Positions 7,832-18,092 of a stretch of 64,000 nt of DNA are shown one piece after another. Source of the DNA: Hymenobacter sedentarius (lineage in GTDB: Bacteria > Bacteroidota > Bacteroidia > Cytophagales > Hymenobacteraceae); contig NZ_CP013909.1 of assembly GCF_001507645.1 (NCBI RefSeq), positions 992,001 through 1,056,000 on the forward strand, given 5' to 3'. The notes below the pieces were generated by a model. It did not search any database. It was not told where the DNA came from and saw only the letters and a program-made list of their open reading frames with translations. Numbering within the stretch: position 1 is the stretch's first letter; every line of letters starts with the position of its first letter. The position numbers and the translations under genes were made by a program.

Positions 7832-8624
7832 AAGCAAAGCATATTGCCGGCGGTTGTTCCAGCCACTCGCGGGCGGCCTGCACCGTGGCGGTAGAAATGG
7901 GCCGTAGCTGTGGCTCAGGCTCCGAGAGGTTGAGCAGGTAGCCCGTTAGCTCCGGCAGATTATCGAGGTCGTGAGTGCTGCAGAGCACGGTCTTGCCCTG
8001 TTCTTTGGCCCAACTGTGCACGAGGCCGAATACCTGACGGCGGTAGTACACGTCGAGCTGCTGGGTGGGCTCGTCAAGCAGGTACACTTGGGCATCCTGC
8101 AGGCTGAGTTGAGCCAGCCACACCAGCTGCTGCTCACCACCAGAAAGCTCGGTGAAGTCCCGCTGGGCCAGATGCGCTACCCCTACGCGCTGCAAAGCCG
8201 CATCGGCCAGGGCATAATCGGCGGTGGCGTAGGCGCTTAGCAGGCCGTGGTGGCGGTAGCGGCCCATCACCACCAATTCCCGCGCTGAGATAGAGAAATC
8301 GACGCGGCCACGCTGCGGCAAATAGCCCAATAACCCGGCTGCGGCGGCCCGGCGCAGGCCACGCACTTCCTGCCCAAACAGCCGGACGCTGCCCTGATAG
8401 GGCAGCTGGCCCGTGAGCACCCGGAACAGCGTGGTTTTGCCGCTGCCATTGTGGCCTACGATGGCCACGAAGGCGGGCGCGGGCAGGCACAAAAAAAGGT
8501 TGCGGACCAGCACCCTTCCGGGGTAGCCCGCAACCAGATTTTCCGCGCTAAGCGCAGGGGTTATGAATGTTGAATTAGGAGATATGAGTTTCGAGGATGA
8601 ATCACCATTCAACTCATAACTCAT
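7830..8624 (-). CDS. ABC transporter ATPase, FecE/BtuD type, orphan
   Basis: 264-residue ATPase of the siderophore/haem/cobalamin importer group. Walker A GHNGSGKT, Q-loop YLPQRG, signature LSGGEQQ, Walker B VYLLDEP and H-loop STHD are all present, so it should hydrolyse ATP. No permease or binding protein is adjacent, so the transported substrate is unknown. The first about 25 residues (MSYELNGD...) are encoded by an inverted-repeat element and have no family counterpart; the domain begins near ENLVAGYPG, but I see no other in-frame start codon before it. Confidence 0.85.
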   Translation of the reverse strand: MSYELNGDSSSKLISPNSTFITPALSAENLVAGYPGRVLVRNLFLCLPAPAFVAIVGHNGSGKTTLFRVLTGQLPYQGSVRLFGQEVRGLRRAAAAGLLGYLPQRGRVDFSISARELVVMGRYRHHGLLSAYATADYALADAALQRVGVAHLAQRDFTELSGGEQQLVWLAQLSLQDAQVYLLDEPTQQLDVYYRRQVFGLVHSWAKEQGKTVLCSTHDLDNLPELTGYLLNLSEPEPQLRPISTATVQAAREWLEQPPAICFA

Positions 8625-8640
8625 AATTCAAACCTCATAA
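8561..8640. repeat. Inverted repeat with ATGAGTT heptamers
   Basis: Arms 8561-8590 and 8611-8640 are reverse complements at 25 of 30 positions. Read on the minus strand the outer arm contains ATGAGTT units in tandem; the first ATG of these is the start codon of the ABC ATPase at 8624. Similar in style to the heptamer elements at 7752 and 32403 but different in sequence. Confidence 0.75.
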
Positions 8641-8646
8641 TTGATT

Positions 8647-8868
8647 CTAGTACTCGTCCTCGTTGAACATGAAGTCTTCCTTGGTCGGGTAGTCGGGCCA
8701 TACTTCCTCGATGTTTTCGTAGGGCTGGCCGTCGTCTTCCAAGGCTTGCAAGTTCTCAACCACTTCCATGGGCGCACCCGAGCGGATAGAAAAGTCAATC
8801 AGTTCGTCTTTGGTGGCGGGCCAGGGAGCATCTTCCAAGTAGGAAGCGAGTTCGAGTGTCCAATACAT
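8647..8868 (-). CDS. DUF2795 family small protein
   Basis: 73-residue acidic protein (MYWTLELASYLEDAPWPATK... ending FMFNEDEY) that I recognise as a highly conserved Bacteroidota DUF2795 protein. The family fold is a small helical domain of unknown function. ATG 8868 removes a 27-residue in-frame extension with no family support. A near-consensus -7 element (TACCTTCG on the minus strand, 8898-8905) lies about 30 nt upstream. Only 22 nt separate it from the downstream ABC ATPase. Confidence 0.88.
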   Translation of the reverse strand: MYWTLELASYLEDAPWPATKDELIDFSIRSGAPMEVVENLQALEDDGQPYENIEEVWPDYPTKEDFMFNEDEY

Positions 8869-8969
8869 AGTGAGGAGGATAAAAAAAGGTTGGCGAAGGT
8901 AACAGTTTCCTGCGAAAATGCAAGCCGGGTTTTGCGCTGAAAACGACAACGAAAAACCCGGGGCAAGGT

Positions 8970-10289
8970 TTAGCCAGCGGTTTGGGCTTGCTGGCTGAAT
9001 AAGGCAATTAAGTCGTTTTTTGTGCGAATCTTGCGCTCAAACGACCGGATTTTGGTTTGCAGCATCTGGCGAAAGGCGTCGTTGGCGGCGCTAGGGCTGA
9101 GCTTGTCGAGGTTATCGCGCAGTACTTCCAGCTCCTGCTGGTCGTCTTTGAGCAGCTCGCGCAGGGTGCTGGCCCGGAAGCGGGCGCGCTCGGCGGGCGA
9201 GGTGGCAGGCTCGCCGCCCACGCGTTTGCGCAGATGGTATTCGAGGGCGCTCAACTCAAAAATCTTGTCGCAGGCCACCATAAAGCGCTGCCAGATGCGG
9301 TCTGATTCCTCGCCGCGCACGGTGCCCACCTGCTTCCATTCGGCTTGCAGGGCCTTGGCCTGGTGAATGGCTTCCTGCGGGGGAATATTCATCAGGGCCT
9401 CGGCGCGTTCGGCCAGGGCCCGCTTGCGGGCGAGCAGTTCATCGGGCGAGGCCGGCGCACCGGGGCTGCCGGCGCTGGCTTGCTGGGCCGCGATGTGCAC
9501 CTTGAGCCGCTCAAAGAAATGGTTGTTGGCGGCCCGGAAGCGCGTCCACAACTCGGAGGCCTGCTTCTTGGGCAGGGTGCCATTCACTTCGCGCCAGGCC
9601 TGCTGCAGCTGCTTGAGCTGGCGCGAGGTGGTTTCGAACTGGTCGGAGTTCTTTAGGTTTTCGGCTTGCTGAATGAGCTCGCGGTAGCGGTTCTGCACCC
9701 GGTTGGTCATCGCCTTCTTGTCGGACTGGAAGGCTTTGCGGCGGTCGAAGAACTCTTGGATGGCCGTCTGAAATCGGGTTTCCAGCTCGTCGGTCATGGC
9801 CTTGTCCACGGGGCCGGTCTTGAGCCAGCCCTGGCGCAGGTCCTTCACTTTCTCGCTGGCCGATATCCACTCCACGCTGTCGCGCAGGGCTTCGGCTTCG
9901 TGAATGAAGCCAATCTTGGTAGCCAGGTTTTTCTCCCGGTTGCGGGCCACGGTCACGGAAATGGATTCCTCGGCTTCGGTCAGGCGGCGCTGCAAGGCGG
10001 CAAAGTCGCCGAGGCCATCGTAGGTCAGCAGCTGCTCTTTCAGGTGCAGGGCCTTCATCAGAAACGAGCCTTTGTTGTCGCTCGCCTCCATTTTGGCCAG
10101 CAGCGCGTCGACTTTGGCGCGCAGGGCTTCGAACCGCTGCGCAAAGTAGAGCAGCGCGGCATCGTCCGATTCTTTGACCAGGCCTATTTGGCGGGCGGGC
10201 TGGCCCAGCACTGGGCGCAGCCACACGCCGCCGGCTTCCACGTAGCCGTAGCGCTTGGCTTCGGCCAGCAAGGGGTCGGTTGGTTCCAT
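8970..10289 (-). CDS. DUF349 repeat protein
   Basis: 439-residue, highly charged, largely helical protein made of DUF349 repeats; repeat-like segments are visible as W..G.VDK..TDELETRFQ, LKQLQQAWREVNGTLPK..ASELWTRFRAANNHFFER and QAEWKQVGTVRGEESDRIWQRFMVACDKIF. No signal peptide or membrane segment. Function is unknown; its relation to the adjacent divergent ettA gene is positional only. Confidence 0.85.
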   Translation of the reverse strand: MEPTDPLLAEAKRYGYVEAGGVWLRPVLGQPARQIGLVKESDDAALLYFAQRFEALRAKVDALLAKMEASDNKGSFLMKALHLKEQLLTYDGLGDFAALQRRLTEAEESISVTVARNREKNLATKIGFIHEAEALRDSVEWISASEKVKDLRQGWLKTGPVDKAMTDELETRFQTAIQEFFDRRKAFQSDKKAMTNRVQNRYRELIQQAENLKNSDQFETTSRQLKQLQQAWREVNGTLPKKQASELWTRFRAANNHFFERLKVHIAAQQASAGSPGAPASPDELLARKRALAERAEALMNIPPQEAIHQAKALQAEWKQVGTVRGEESDRIWQRFMVACDKIFELSALEYHLRKRVGGEPATSPAERARFRASTLRELLKDDQQELEVLRDNLDKLSPSAANDAFRQMLQTKIRSFERKIRTKNDLIALFSQQAQTAG

Positions 10290-10548
10290 ACTAAAATTAA
10301 GCTCGTGGGTAGGAGTGTAGAATACGTGTGTGCAGCTGAAACGTGGAACAGGAAGGAATTACAAGTTTACGGTAAAAAGGTGATGATGCGATGTACAAAT
10401 CCGGGAACGCCGCCGAATGCCGCACCCACCCGCTGCGGTCGCCTGGGCTAGACGGGGCAAAACCAGTGGGCCCGGGTATGGCCCACAAGCCCCGGCTGTC
10501 GTTCTTTGCGTCTTCAATCCGTCCATTAGCCCTTTTTCAGCCTTTCCC

Positions 10549-12213
<1,665 letters not shown>

Positions 12214-12229
12214 ATGCTCACGGCTACTT

Positions 12230-12282
12230 AGCCGAACATAAAAAAGCCGCCTCAGATTGAGGCGGCTTTTTTATGTTCGGCT
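12230..12282. terminator. Bidirectional terminator between ettA and the YugP-type gene
   Basis: A perfect 25-bp inverted repeat with a 3-nt loop. Its core is a GC-rich stem (gccgcctca) flanked by A6/T6, so both strands read as stem plus T-tract. It separates the convergent genes. TTGAGCTA (12205-12212) overlaps the ettA stop codon just before it. Confidence 0.95.
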
Positions 12283-12291
12283 GATTTTTAA

Positions 12292-12969
12292 TTAGTTGCG
12301 ACGATTGCCGCCCATGAAGATGCTGACGTAGTACAGCAGCGTGGCCAGCGAGCTAATGGCAGCCACCACGTAGGTCATAGCGGCCCACCACAGAGCATCT
12401 TTGGCCATGGCGTGCTCTTGAGCCGTTACCACGCCGCGCTTGTCCATCCAGGCCAGGGCCCGGCGCGAGGCATCGAACTCTACCGGCAGCGTGACAAACG
12501 AAAAGAGCGTGGTGAGCGAGAACAGCGCAATGCCCACGCCCAGCGGAATCAGGCTGCGGTTAATCATCACCACGCCGGCCAGCAGTATCCAGGGCATCCA
12601 GGTGGACACGGCACTCAGGGCCGGCACCATGGCCGAGCGAAACTGGAGCATGGAGTAGGCCGTGGCGTGTTGCACGGCGTGGCCACATTCGTGGGCCGCA
12701 ATGGCGGCCGCGGCGGCACTGCGCTCGGCGTACACGCCCTCGCTCAGGTTCACGGTTTTATCGGTGGGGTTGTAATGATCGGTAAGTCGGCCCTGGGTGC
12801 TGATGATGCGCACATCGGTAATGCCGTGGTCGGCGAGCATCAGCTCCGCAACTTGGGCGCCCGACAGGTTGGATTTCAGCCCAACCTGGGCGTATTGCTT
12901 GAACTTGCTTCGCAGCCGCCACTGAATGCCGAAGCTAACCAGCATGAGCAGAATGAGAAGGAGATACAT
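12292..12969 (-). CDS. YugP-type zinc metallopeptidase (membrane)
   Basis: 225 residues. An N-terminal transmembrane segment (1-18), the zincin motif HECGH at residues 93-97 within AAHECGHAVQHA, then two hydrophobic segments (about 115-160) and another near the C-terminus. This matches the DUF2227/YugP family of membrane-bound neutral zinc metallopeptidases; the substrate is unknown. ATG 12969 is chosen because it places the first membrane helix at the N-terminus; the 36-residue extension upstream is not family-like. Confidence 0.87.
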   Translation of the reverse strand: MYLLLILLMLVSFGIQWRLRSKFKQYAQVGLKSNLSGAQVAELMLADHGITDVRIISTQGRLTDHYNPTDKTVNLSEGVYAERSAAAAAIAAHECGHAVQHATAYSMLQFRSAMVPALSAVSTWMPWILLAGVVMINRSLIPLGVGIALFSLTTLFSFVTLPVEFDASRRALAWMDKRGVVTAQEHAMAKDALWWAAMTYVVAAISSLATLLYYVSIFMGGNRRN

Positions 12970-13092
12970 GGGTGTTGGTGTGTTGAGAGTTAGGGTTGTT
13001 GGTTGCGGCGAGCTACTACAAACAAATTTGAGCTGAATTGGGCTATTTAACGACGGCACTTTGCTGCAAGCCAGCACGCTGCGCCACGCGTT

Positions 13093-13569
13093 CTACGAGC
13101 CCAGAATCCGCTCGACGATGCGGGAGGTGCTATAGCCCGGTACCAGCGGCACGGTCAGTACTTGCCCGCCTCTATTTAACACGGATTCGTGGCCCACAAT
13201 TCCGTCAATAGCGTAGTCGTCGCCCTTCACCAGCACGTCGGGCTGCACCAGCTCAATCAGGGCCAGCGGCGTGGGCTCGCCAAACAATACTACGGCATCG
13301 ACAAAGGCCAACGAGGCCAGAATACGAGCCCGCGCCTCTTCGTCCTGAATGGGCCGCCCGGGCTTGAGGGCTCCCACCGAGGCATCCGTATTAAGGCCGA
13401 CGACCAGGGCGTCGCCCAGGTGCCGGGCGTGTTCCAGGTAATCGACGTGGCCCAGGTGCAGCAAGTCGAAGCAGCCGTTGGTGAACACCACTTTGCAGCC
13501 CTGCGCCCGCCAGTTGGCCAGCGCAGCAGGCAGGGCCTCCCGGGTCATTATTTTGTCTTTCGTCCACAT
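13093..13569 (-). CDS. rfaE2: D-glycero-beta-D-manno-heptose 1-phosphate adenylyltransferase
   Basis: 158-residue nucleotidyltransferase, equal to the C-terminal half of HldE/RfaE. GCFDLLHLGH at residues 32-41 is the HxGH nucleotidyl-transfer motif, and GYSTSRIVERI near the end is the second substrate motif. It activates heptose-1-phosphate with ATP to ADP-heptose for lipopolysaccharide or related glycans. The kinase half is not in the window. It lies 50 nt downstream of the flippase-like gene in the same direction. Confidence 0.92.
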   Translation of the reverse strand: MWTKDKIMTREALPAALANWRAQGCKVVFTNGCFDLLHLGHVDYLEHARHLGDALVVGLNTDASVGALKPGRPIQDEEARARILASLAFVDAVVLFGEPTPLALIELVQPDVLVKGDDYAIDGIVGHESVLNRGGQVLTVPLVPGYSTSRIVERILGS

Positions 13570-13621
13570 GGCACGCTGGGTTTCTTTAGGAATGGCACAT
13601 TGGACGGTGCATTATTGGCAA

Positions 13622-14674
13622 TTACTCATTGTTTGTTGTCAATGGTTCATCCGCCAACGCTTCTGCCTCGGTTAATATATTGCCCTTATCAGTAGCGGCC
13701 ACCGCAACAAAGCTGATGCCACCCATCACGACGACCAATAGTGTCTGGGCGCCGTGCACCACCAGCGCATAGGCAATGCCGGCCTCCTTGCTCACCCCAT
13801 ATGCCAGCAATATGCCCTGCACCATAACGTGAAACGGCCCGATGCCGCCCGCCACGGGTGCCGCCATGCCAAAGGCCCCGAAAGTGAGCACCGCAAGCCC
13901 TGCCCTCATGTCAAGGCTGTAGGTTTCGGGGAAGCAGAAAAAGGCGAGGTAATCCATCAGGTAGTACACCAGCCAGGTAAAAAGCGTATGCAGCAGGAAA
14001 ACGGCCTTGCGCTCCATCTTCAAAATACTAAAAACCCCTGCCAGCAAGCCTTTTATAAATAGTATTGCCTTATTAAAAAAGGCATTTTGCCGTAGCCGCT
14101 CCAAGTTGCGAAATAGGGCATAGCCCACCATCAGAAGCAGTATGCCCCCGACCACGGCGGCAATCAGCAGGGGCGTACGGTTGCGGGCAAGGGTATCGTA
14201 TTGTCCCCCCAGTAGTTGCTTGGTCACAAAATCCCAGAAGGTGTTGAAGTCCAATAGCAATATGCTTCCGAGCAGCCCTAAGAGGACGACTACGTCAATC
14301 ACGCGCTCGGTCACAACGGTACCCAAGGCCACCTGAACTGGTACGCCGCTCGTGCGCCGCAACACGGAGCATCGGATGACCTCGCCCATGCGCGGGAGCA
14401 CCAGATTGGCTAAGTAACCAACCATCATGGCATGGTACACAGACCAGTAGGGCGCGGGGGTCTGCGAAGCCTTGAGCTGCATTTGCCACCGGTAGGCGCG
14501 GCTCAAATAGCCCAACACCGAGAGCGTCATGGTCAAAGCCAGCCAGAAGTAGTTGGCCGTAGCGATGTAGTGGCCGATGCGCGATAGATCTTGCCCCCGT
14601 ACTGCATACCACATCAGCGCCACCGAGATACTCAGCAGCAACGCGTATTTAAAGGTTGTGAGAAAGGTCTTCAA
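13622..14674 (-). CDS. Flippase-like / lysylphosphatidylglycerol synthase TM-domain protein
   Basis: 350-residue polytopic membrane protein with about 8 hydrophobic helices, of the UPF0104/LPG_synthase_TM family. Recognisable segments are GYLANLVLPRMGEVIRCSVLRR, GTVVTERVIDVVVLL and the C-terminal AAPVAGGIGPFHVMVQGILL. Members without the aminoacyl-transferase domain are thought to be lipid flippase-like; the substrate is unknown. It begins at a TTG (14674): no ATG fits, and a clear -7 element lies 47 nt upstream. Confidence 0.83.
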   Translation of the reverse strand: MKTFLTTFKYALLLSISVALMWYAVRGQDLSRIGHYIATANYFWLALTMTLSVLGYLSRAYRWQMQLKASQTPAPYWSVYHAMMVGYLANLVLPRMGEVIRCSVLRRTSGVPVQVALGTVVTERVIDVVVLLGLLGSILLLDFNTFWDFVTKQLLGGQYDTLARNRTPLLIAAVVGGILLLMVGYALFRNLERLRQNAFFNKAILFIKGLLAGVFSILKMERKAVFLLHTLFTWLVYYLMDYLAFFCFPETYSLDMRAGLAVLTFGAFGMAAPVAGGIGPFHVMVQGILLAYGVSKEAGIAYALVVHGAQTLLVVVMGGISFVAVAATDKGNILTEAEALADEPLTTNNE

Positions 14675-14721
14675 TAGAATAGAACTATAAGGATGGCCAA
14701 TTACTGCATATCAATAATTGA

Positions 14722-14729
14722 CAAAGGTA
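14722..14729 (-). promoter_or_regulatory. Bacteroidota -7 promoter element (TACCTTTG)
   Basis: Exact TAnnTTTG match on the minus strand, 47 nt upstream of the flippase-like gene and inside the short panC-flippase gap. It suggests this gene can be transcribed independently of panC. Confidence 0.6.
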
Positions 14730-14749
14730 AACGGCCACAGCGTCCTCGC

Positions 14750-15598
14750 TCAGGCCTCTACTACCACGTTGTCGATAAGCCGCACCCCACCCAGGTGGGC
14801 TGCCAGGCACAGCACCACGGCCCGGCCGGCCACGTACGCTTCCAACGGCTGCAGCGTCTGCGCATCGGCGACCTCAAAGTATTCGGGGGTAACCAGGGGC
14901 TCGCGCGTCAGGGCCGCTTCTGCTTCGGCGCGCACTTGGGCGGGGGGCACACCTTGCCGCACCTGCTCGGCCGCGGCGGCCAGTACTTTGTGCAGCAGGG
15001 GCGCGGCGGCGCGGGAGGCTGGGTCCAGCCGGCGGTTGCGGGAAGACATGGCCAGCCCGTCGGCCTCTCGAATGGTGGGGCAGGCCAGGATTTCCAGGTC
15101 AAAGGACAGGTCGGCGACCAGCTGACGAATCACGGCTACCTGCTGCCAATCTTTCTGACCGAAATAAGCGCGGTGGGGGCGCGCCATATGAAAAAGTTTG
15201 CTCACCACCGTGGCCACCCCGTTGAAATGACCAGGCCGGTGCGCCCCCTCCATAACCCGCTCCAGGGCTCCAAAGTCGAACCGGAGCACGGTGGGCTGGG
15301 GGTACATTTCAGCCACCGAAGGGACAAAGAGTGCCGTGCAGCCGGCCGGTATCAGCAGGGCCGCGTCGGCCTCGGGCACGCGGGGGTACAGCCGGAAATC
15401 CTCGGCATTGTTGAACTGCGTGGGGTTGACGAAAATGCTGGCAATCACCTCGTCGCATTCGGAGCGGGCGGCTTGTACTAGCTGAAGGTGGCCGTCGTGC
15501 AGGGCGCCCATGGTGGGCACCAGGCCCACCCGTTGGCCGGCCTGGCGAGCTTGTTCCGTGTAAGCTTGCAACCCGGCGGCGGTAGTAAGTATCTGCAT
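14750..15598 (-). CDS. panC: Pantothenate synthetase
   Basis: 282 residues, normal for PanC. It joins pantoate and beta-alanine with ATP. PTMGALHDGH at residues 28-37 is the HxGH adenylation motif; SIFVNPTQF, the GALERVMEGAHRPGHFNGVATVV segment, YFGQKDWQQ and the SSRN signature (MSSRNRRL) are all conserved. ATG 15598 is preferred to one 15 nt upstream because QILTTAAGL is the usual beginning. It is divergent from the glycogen-synthase-like gene. panD, which in many Bacteroidota follows panC, is not present. Confidence 0.94.
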   Translation of the reverse strand: MQILTTAAGLQAYTEQARQAGQRVGLVPTMGALHDGHLQLVQAARSECDEVIASIFVNPTQFNNAEDFRLYPRVPEADAALLIPAGCTALFVPSVAEMYPQPTVLRFDFGALERVMEGAHRPGHFNGVATVVSKLFHMARPHRAYFGQKDWQQVAVIRQLVADLSFDLEILACPTIREADGLAMSSRNRRLDPASRAAAPLLHKVLAAAAEQVRQGVPPAQVRAEAEAALTREPLVTPEYFEVADAQTLQPLEAYVAGRAVVLCLAAHLGGVRLIDNVVVEA

Positions 15599-15640
15599 AA
15601 AAGAGGAAGGCAACTGGAAGGGCCCCCAAAGTAGGTTTTA

Positions 15641-15671
15641 TTGATTTTCCGCTCAAAATTGTTTAATTTTG
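15641..15671 (+). promoter_or_regulatory. Promoter of the glycogen-synthase-like gene (TTG... TAATTTTG)
   Basis: A TTG at 15641-15643 (-33) and an exact TAnnTTTG element at 15664-15671, with 23 nt between their starts, fit the Bacteroidota vegetative promoter. It lies 45 nt before the start codon at 15717. Confidence 0.75.
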
Positions 15672-15716
15672 TGCACCCATAGTATGGCCTTGTCCCATTC
15701 TCTTCAATAATCCCTT

Positions 15717-16529
15717 ATGTCGAAGCTACGAATCCTTTACGCGGCCACCGAAATTGACCCGTTTCTGCAGACCACGAAAGTGGCTGAAATGCTGCGTCGG
15801 CTCCCCGCCAGCATGCAGGAGATGGGATGCGAAATCCGCATTTTCGTACCACGTTTTGGCATTATCAACGAGCGCAAAAACCGGTTGCACGAAGTAGTGC
15901 GCCTCTCGGGCATCAATATTGCCGTGGGGGACGATGAGAAGCCTTTGGTTATCAAAGTCGCTTCTATCCCGACGGCCAAGCTGCAGGTTTACTTTATCGA
16001 CAACGAAGATTATTTCCATCGCAAGTCGGCCCTGGTCGACAAAAACGACAAGTTTTACGCCGACAACGACGAGCGCGCCATTTTCTTCTGCAAAGGTGTG
16101 CTCGAGACGGTAAAGAAATTGGGCTGGTCGCCCAACATCGTGCATTGCAGCGACTGGATGACGGGCCTGATTCCGCTCTACCTGAAAACCACCTACAAGA
16201 AAGACCCGGTGTTCAAGGATGCCAAGTCGGTGTTTTCGATTTATAATAACGAATTCTCGGACAAGTTTGAGGGCAACATCCTGGAGAAAGCCAAGATGCT
16301 GGACATCGACGACCAGATGCTGGCCTCGCTCAAAACGGCAGATTTTAGCGGGTTCATCAAAATGGGCATGGAATATGCCGACAGTGTGGTGCGGTCCGAC
16401 GAGGACTTCAGCGACAACATGAACGGCATGTTTACCGAATACGCCCTGCACAACCGGCTCAGCCAGGTAGCCACCGACGAAAATCTGCATTCTTCTTACC
16501 TAGCGCTTTACAATGAATTGGCTAACTAG
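15717..16529 (+). CDS. Glycogen/starch synthase N-terminal-domain protein (single domain)
   Basis: 270 residues that correspond only to the N-terminal Rossmann domain of GT5 glycogen synthase (about half of a normal 470-residue GlgA): LRILYAATEIDPFL, VPRFGIINERKNRLHEVVRLSG, YADNDERAIFFCKGVLE, PNIVHCSDWMTGLIPLYLK. The GlgA nucleotide-sugar loop KxGGL is replaced by TTKVAEML (K21), and the C-terminal nucleotide-binding half is missing, so synthase activity is doubtful. Its stop overlaps the DUF4270 start by 17 nt, implying translational coupling. Confidence 0.8.
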   Translation: MSKLRILYAATEIDPFLQTTKVAEMLRRLPASMQEMGCEIRIFVPRFGIINERKNRLHEVVRLSGINIAVGDDEKPLVIKVASIPTAKLQVYFIDNEDYFHRKSALVDKNDKFYADNDERAIFFCKGVLETVKKLGWSPNIVHCSDWMTGLIPLYLKTTYKKDPVFKDAKSVFSIYNNEFSDKFEGNILEKAKMLDIDDQMLASLKTADFSGFIKMGMEYADSVVRSDEDFSDNMNGMFTEYALHNRLSQVATDENLHSSYLALYNELAN

Positions 16530-18012
16530 CCGCAGTGCTCCCATCGTGGCTTTGGCCGCCCTGGCCCTGGCCGGCTGCGACAAAGGCACTGACTTGAACG
16601 TGGACCTGCCCGATACCACGTCTATCAGCACCGAGTATACCGAGTACAAGGACCCGCTCCTAGATGTAGCCACCGTGCGCATCGCCCCGGTCCAAACCCT
16701 CAAAACTGACCATTACCTGGTAGGCCGGCTGACCGATAACGTCGCCGGCACGACCGAGGCGCGTGCTTTCCTGAACGTCGTGACCGGCAGCGCCAACGAT
16801 TCGCTGCCGGCCAAGCTGACGACGCCCGTGCTCGATTCCGTGGTGCTGGTCATGGGCTTTGACAACGTGAACGGCAGCGCTACGACGCCCGCTCGCTTCG
16901 ATGTCTCTAGCCTGCAGGCCCCGCTGGATGAGCGCCAGGCCTATAACAGTGAGTCTGTTACGCCTATTGGTGCGGCATTGGGCCAGAACCTGGCTAGCCG
17001 CCTCGACCGCACCGTGCAGGTGGTAACGGATACCACCACGAAGCCCGCCACCACGAAGACTGTGGCCGACCAAACGCTCCGTTTGGTCATGCTGCGCGCG
17101 GCGGCCGTTGCAGCCCCATTTGCGCCAGCTCCTGCGGTTGCTTCCCCGTTCTTCACCGACTTCTTTGCGAAGCTGCGCAGTGCTGGCACCAGCTTCACGC
17201 AGACGCGGCTCGACGGCTTGCTGAAAGGCTTGGCCATTGAGCCAAGCGCCGGCTATTCGTCGGGCATTGTCAGCTTTGGGCGGTCGTACAACGCCCGGCT
17301 GGCTTTCTTTTTTCACGATGATGCCGTTGCGGCGCCTGTGCCCCCCAAGCGTCGGCACTGGAATTCGTATTCGGTATTTCTCGGGCCGGTCTTCAGCAGT
17401 GCCGGTGGAGCCGCGGCCAGCGACCCGCGCTACTACACCAGCCTAAAGAATAATCTGACGGGTACTCCGCTCAGTGCCCTTTCCGACGCCACGCAGGCCG
17501 TAACCGCTATTACCCTAAACGGCAATAGCTATGTCCAGGAGGGCATCGGCCTCGGTACCCGCGTGACGTTTAAAGGCTTGGACAAATTACTTATTACCCC
17601 GGGCCTGACCATCAACCGGGCCGAGTTGCGAGCACCGATAAAGCCATTTAGCAACTCGCTTTACCCCAATCCTCAGTACCTCTATGCATTGGAGGTAGAT
17701 GCAAACAATAAGGTACTGCAGCGCACGGTTAACTTTCTGCCCTCCGACCGGGTGGTGCAGGCAGATGGCACCAATCAGCTGGGGATAAGCAACCCAACCG
17801 TCGGTAATCTGGTAGACGCTGGCACCACACAGCCTTATTACAATCTATTAATCACCAGCTATTTGCAGGCATACCTAGCAAATAAACTGGAGGGCCAACC
17901 CACTTCGTTGGTACTCGTGCCGAACATTCGCACGTCAACTGCGTTGTCGCTAAACAGAGCAGTACTCGACGCAGCGAACATTAGCTTGCGCGTTTACTAT
18001 TCCAAGCGGTAA
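16513..18012 (+). CDS. DUF4270 lipoprotein
   Basis: 499-residue predicted lipoprotein (LALAGC, lipidated Cys22) of the Bacteroidota DUF4270 family. Visible features are ...DTTSISTEYTEYKDPLLDVATV after the signal, a region resembling LVGRLTDNVAGTTEARAFLNV, and repeated beta-strand patterns to the C-terminus. It is presumably surface or outer-membrane associated; function unknown. The ATG overlaps the preceding gene by 17 nt, and glmS follows 80 nt later, an order I recognise from other Bacteroidota. Confidence 0.85.
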   Translation: MNWLTSRSAPIVALAALALAGCDKGTDLNVDLPDTTSISTEYTEYKDPLLDVATVRIAPVQTLKTDHYLVGRLTDNVAGTTEARAFLNVVTGSANDSLPAKLTTPVLDSVVLVMGFDNVNGSATTPARFDVSSLQAPLDERQAYNSESVTPIGAALGQNLASRLDRTVQVVTDTTTKPATTKTVADQTLRLVMLRAAAVAAPFAPAPAVASPFFTDFFAKLRSAGTSFTQTRLDGLLKGLAIEPSAGYSSGIVSFGRSYNARLAFFFHDDAVAAPVPPKRRHWNSYSVFLGPVFSSAGGAAASDPRYYTSLKNNLTGTPLSALSDATQAVTAITLNGNSYVQEGIGLGTRVTFKGLDKLLITPGLTINRAELRAPIKPFSNSLYPNPQYLYALEVDANNKVLQRTVNFLPSDRVVQADGTNQLGISNPTVGNLVDAGTTQPYYNLLITSYLQAYLANKLEGQPTSLVLVPNIRTSTALSLNRAVLDAANISLRVYYSKR

Positions 18013-18092
18013 CCCGAGGCTGGTGTTTCGTATAAGGAGCCATCATCCAGCCTCTTTTCATCATTCTTTCGAATACTTAACCCCTTCCTGCC

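Noticed and set aside
18013..18092. Possible glmS riboswitch/ribozyme
   Set aside because: The gap is only 80 nt, shows no ribozyme-like structure, and the glmS ribozyme is not known from Bacteroidota.
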